A stretch of 7,527 nucleotides of DNA, taken from assembly GCA_036277075.1 (NCBI GenBank), contig DASUNQ010000312.1, forward strand, positions 1-7,527. Reading direction: 5' to 3'. The notes under the pieces were generated by a model that saw nothing but the letters and a program-made list of their open reading frames with translations, ran no database searches and was not told where the DNA came from. Shown piece after piece: positions 5,560 to 7,527 of the stretch. Position numbers and translations under genes: made by a program. The stretch's first letter is position 1, and each line of letters opens with the position of its first letter. The stretch comes from DASUNQ01 sp036277075. Lineage in GTDB: Bacteria; Acidobacteriota; Thermoanaerobaculia; Multivoradales; UBA5704.

Positions 5560-6507
5560 ATGGCGAAGCTCAAGCTCGCGCACCTGATAGCCCTGTCGGC
5601 GGCGGTGATCTCGGCCATGGGTTGCACCGACCGGCTCGACATCTCGAACGGCGCGGGCTCAGAGGCCGGCGTCCTGGTCGACGGCCGCGACGGCGGCGGC
5701 GACGTCAACGACCGCGGCTTCCTGACCAACGCCGCGACGCTCGAAGTCACCAACCTGTCCGCCGGAGCCACCAACGAGGCGATTGGTTTCACCTCGCAAC
5801 GGCCGCCGCGCTACGTCGCGACGCCGTGGACCGACGCAGGCGGCGAGGCGTTCCCGCTCGATTTCAAGCCGCGCATCCAGGTGCCGGTGACGGTCTGGAT
5901 CGTCAAGGGGCCGTTCGCCGCCCAGCGCCAGCACGCGATCGAAGCGTGCATCCGGACCTCCGCGATCTGGGCCGCCGAGCGCGTCGGCATCGACTTCAGC
6001 CAGTTCCAGGTCATCGACGCCACCGCCGATCCGCAGGCGGCGGCCCACTTCGCCTTTCCCAATGGCGACTTGGGCGACGTGGTCTGGCAGCCGCTGCGCG
6101 ACGACATCGGCTTCACCGCCGGGCGGCTCAACATCTACTGGGTGGAAACGGTCAACGGCGCGACCACCAGCGGTTGGTCGAATTTCGGCGCCCAGATCGC
6201 GATGGGCGAAAATACTTTCGATGAGCTCCTCTCGCACGAGATCGGCCACGCGTTCAGCCTGACCCACAGCGACGGCAACGCGAACTTCGACGATACCAAT
6301 GTAATGTGGAGCGGCAGCATTCAGCGCCAGTTCCTGAGCGAGGGGCAGTTGTTCCGCGCCCACCTCAACCCGAGCTCGATCGTGAACGCGGTCTACGCCG
6401 CGCGCCCGGGCGAGATCACCCGCAACTGCGCCTTCGGCACCGCCAGCGCCCAGTGCCCCGCGATCCAGCGGCGGCTCTGGGCGGACGGCAGTTTCCCGGC
6501 GAACTAG
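5560..6507 (+). CDS. Metzincin-like zinc metalloprotease, predicted lipoprotein
   Basis: A 315-residue protein with a lipoprotein signal peptide: Lys residues at 3 and 5, a hydrophobic core and lipobox SAMGC with Cys22 as the lipidated residue. A Gly/Asp-rich tether follows (31-52). The catalytic motif is LLSHEIGHAFSLTH: His226, Glu227, His230 and His236 match HExxHxxxxxH, the zinc site of metzincins such as matrixins. A Met suitable for the Met-turn follows in DDTNVMW (Met249). The usual Gly of HExxHxxGxxH is Ser233 here. Residues 105-165 look like the front half of a small metzincin domain (strand PVTVWIV, then a long helix AIEACIRTSAIWAAERVGIDF). The C-terminus has Cys290 and Cys299, which may form a disulfide. 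It should act outside the inner membrane on unknown substrates. The start has GGAGGAGGAGG at about 5542-5552 just upstream. The next gene begins 26 bases after the stop and is likely cotranscribed. Confidence 0.85.
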   Translation: MAKLKLAHLIALSAAVISAMGCTDRLDISNGAGSEAGVLVDGRDGGGDVNDRGFLTNAATLEVTNLSAGATNEAIGFTSQRPPRYVATPWTDAGGEAFPLDFKPRIQVPVTVWIVKGPFAAQRQHAIEACIRTSAIWAAERVGIDFSQFQVIDATADPQAAAHFAFPNGDLGDVVWQPLRDDIGFTAGRLNIYWVETVNGATTSGWSNFGAQIAMGENTFDELLSHEIGHAFSLTHSDGNANFDDTNVMWSGSIQRQFLSEGQLFRAHLNPSSIVNAVYAARPGEITRNCAFGTASAQCPAIQRRLWADGSFPAN

Positions 6508-6519
6508 CCGGCGAACTAG
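6496..6519 (+). repeat. 12-base tandem duplication across the protease stop codon
   Basis: CCGGCGAACTAG occurs twice in a row (6496-6507 and 6508-6519). The first copy encodes the last residues and TAG stop of the protease; the second keeps the frame and repeats the TAG. It is probably a replication-slippage duplication and supplies a backup in-frame stop. Confidence 0.85.
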
Positions 6520-6533
6520 ACTGGAGAGAGACC

Positions 6534-7130
6534 ATGAGACCACAACGCAAGATCTTCCTCTCCCTGCTCGCCGCCTCCGGCGTCGGGCTCCTCGCGGCCC
6601 TGCTCGCCGGCCGCGGCGCCGAGGCTCAGCCGCCCAGTGAGAATCGCTGGACCGAGCTCGCGAAGCTCGACGACAAAACCCGCGCCCTCGTCGTCAACTG
6701 GCTCGAGAAGGACTGTGAAGCGGCGGAGAAGCGGCGCCTGATCGACCAGCTCGTCGCGGTCGGCGTCCGCTTGGAGCCGGTCTTCCGTGAGGCTTACCGC
6801 CTTGGCCCGCCCCCCGAGCGCATCGAGCAGGACCGCGCCGTGGCGAAGATCGCGTTCGAGCAGCGGCAGGCCTGGCTGCGCGAAAACGGCGAGCAGATGA
6901 TGGGCGACGAGGCCCGTACGCTCCTCGCGACGACCCCCGACGCCTACGCCGACCGCCAGCTCGCGAACGTCGCCATCGGCTGGCGCGAGCGCGCTCTGAT
7001 GGGGCTCGGCCTGGTCGGCGACGACAAGGCCCTTGCCGATCTGCAGCGGATCGCCGCCGATCCGAAGGCGCCGCTGGCTGCCGCGGCGAAGCGGGGGATC
7101 GAAGAGCGACTGAAGCTGCGGAAGCCCTGA
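6534..7130 (+). CDS. Exported helical protein of unknown function
   Basis: A 198-residue protein with a Sec-type signal peptide: basic MRPQRK, hydrophobic core at residues 7-26, and likely cleavage after AEA (residue 31). The mature protein is helical and charged. Its C-terminal segment, WRERALMGLGLVGDDKALADLQRIAADPKAPLAAAAKRGIEERL (150-193), has the look of one or two HEAT-like helical pairs, often used for protein contacts. No catalytic motif is seen. The ATG at 6534 is chosen because GGAGAGAG stands just upstream and the signal peptide begins there; the frame is open further upstream only inside the protease gene. It lies 26 bases after the metzincin-like lipoprotein gene, so the two probably share a transcript, and it may be a partner, substrate or inhibitor of the protease (inference). 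Its stop is separated by one base from the stop of the convergent gene. Confidence 0.75.
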   Translation: MRPQRKIFLSLLAASGVGLLAALLAGRGAEAQPPSENRWTELAKLDDKTRALVVNWLEKDCEAAEKRRLIDQLVAVGVRLEPVFREAYRLGPPPERIEQDRAVAKIAFEQRQAWLRENGEQMMGDEARTLLATTPDAYADRQLANVAIGWRERALMGLGLVGDDKALADLQRIAADPKAPLAAAAKRGIEERLKLRKP

Positions 7131-7131
7131 G

Positions 7132-7527
7132 CTATTCCCGCGGTTTCGTGTACAGCGCTTCGTGGCGGGAGCGGCCTTTGCGGACGACGTCGAGCAGGCC
7201 GTCCTGGGCCCAGCGGCGGAGCGTGGTCTGAGCGCTTCGGATGTCGATACCGTCACGCAGCTTCGAGCCCCAGCGCTCGAGGATCTCGTCGACGAGCGAG
7301 GTGGCGCCGAAGGCCTCGCCGGGAGCCTTGGTCTCGATTACGCGCTCCAGCAGGTCGGCGATCCAGTGCCAGCTGCCGCTCTTGACGTCCTTGCGCGCTG
7401 GAGCCGATGCCGACGCCTTGACGTCCTTCAAAAGCTCGCCCGCCGCCGCCGAGGCCGCTTGGAGAGCCTCGCACCGCTCGACCGCCTTCCGATGCTCGGC
7501 TTCGTGCAGCGCCCGCTTCTCGCCATG
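7132..7527 (-). CDS. Partial gene: coiled coil plus winged-helix-like C-terminus (5' end outside window)
   Basis: The frame is open from the right edge of the window to the TAG at 7134-7132, giving 131 visible residues. The first 40 (HGEKRALHEAEHRKAVERCEALQAA and onward) are Ala/Glu/Lys/Arg-rich and look like a coiled coil or long helix. A linker with two KDVK repeats follows. The last 80 residues, from SWHWIADLLERVI to ALYTKPRE, look like a winged helix: helices LLERVIE and SLVDEILERWG, a candidate recognition helix RSAQTTLRRWAQDGLL, then a wing-like VVRKGRSRHEALYT. A DNA-binding or protein-contact role is possible. A TTG at 7431 could start a shorter 99-residue form, but the upstream residues look like real protein and no start in the window is convincing. 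The gene converges on the exported protein gene with a one-base gap. Confidence 0.65.
   Translation of the reverse strand, partial: HGEKRALHEAEHRKAVERCEALQAASAAAGELLKDVKASASAPARKDVKSGSWHWIADLLERVIETKAPGEAFGATSLVDEILERWGSKLRDGIDIRSAQTTLRRWAQDGLLDVVRKGRSRHEALYTKPRE

Noticed and set aside
5659..6543. 294-residue open frame on the minus strand opposite the protease gene
   Set aside because: Low-complexity Arg/Val/Ala/Gly/Asp composition, no ribosome binding site, and full overlap with a gene that has a zinc-protease motif.

Overview
The window is a GC-rich bacterial chromosomal stretch, tightly packed with genes on both strands. The organism cannot be named from the sequence. The mix of an eCIS-type effector, a LodA/LodB-like pair, several exported proteins of unknown function and high GC would suit a soil or environmental lineage such as Acidobacteriota or Myxococcota; that is an inference. 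I see no rRNA, tRNA, CRISPR array, insertion sequence or phage gene.

Left part (1-1533, + strand): the 3' end of a LodA/GoxA-like quinoprotein amino acid oxidase gene, followed after 5 bases by a LodB-like FAD oxidoreductase. In characterised pairs the flavoprotein is needed to mature the quinone cofactor of the oxidase. Facing it is a small predicted lipoprotein (minus strand, 2022-1561). Its signal peptide can be read only if translation starts at an ATA codon placed correctly behind a Shine-Dalgarno sequence.

Middle part (2023-4489): a regulatory-looking intergenic region with phased GGAGC repeats and a palindrome, then the most interesting gene, a 536-aa modular protein. Its N-terminus carries the LQ-GNQAV-RML and VQRQ motifs typical of proteins linked to extracellular contractile injection systems (eCIS). 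Next come a PIN-type nuclease domain with four candidate catalytic acids, a Pro/Gly linker and a large helical C-terminal domain. It is followed 24 bases later by an exported DUF6624-like protein, probably in the same transcript. I read this as a candidate injected ribonuclease effector with an associated periplasmic protein.

Right part (4505-7527): a minus-strand pair of small helical proteins of unknown function (4505-4984 and 5035-5436). Divergent from them is a plus-strand pair: a metzincin-like lipoprotein protease (5560-6507) and an exported helical protein (6534-7130). The window ends inside a minus-strand gene with a coiled coil and a winged-helix-like C-terminus, whose stop lies one base from the stop of the convergent gene.
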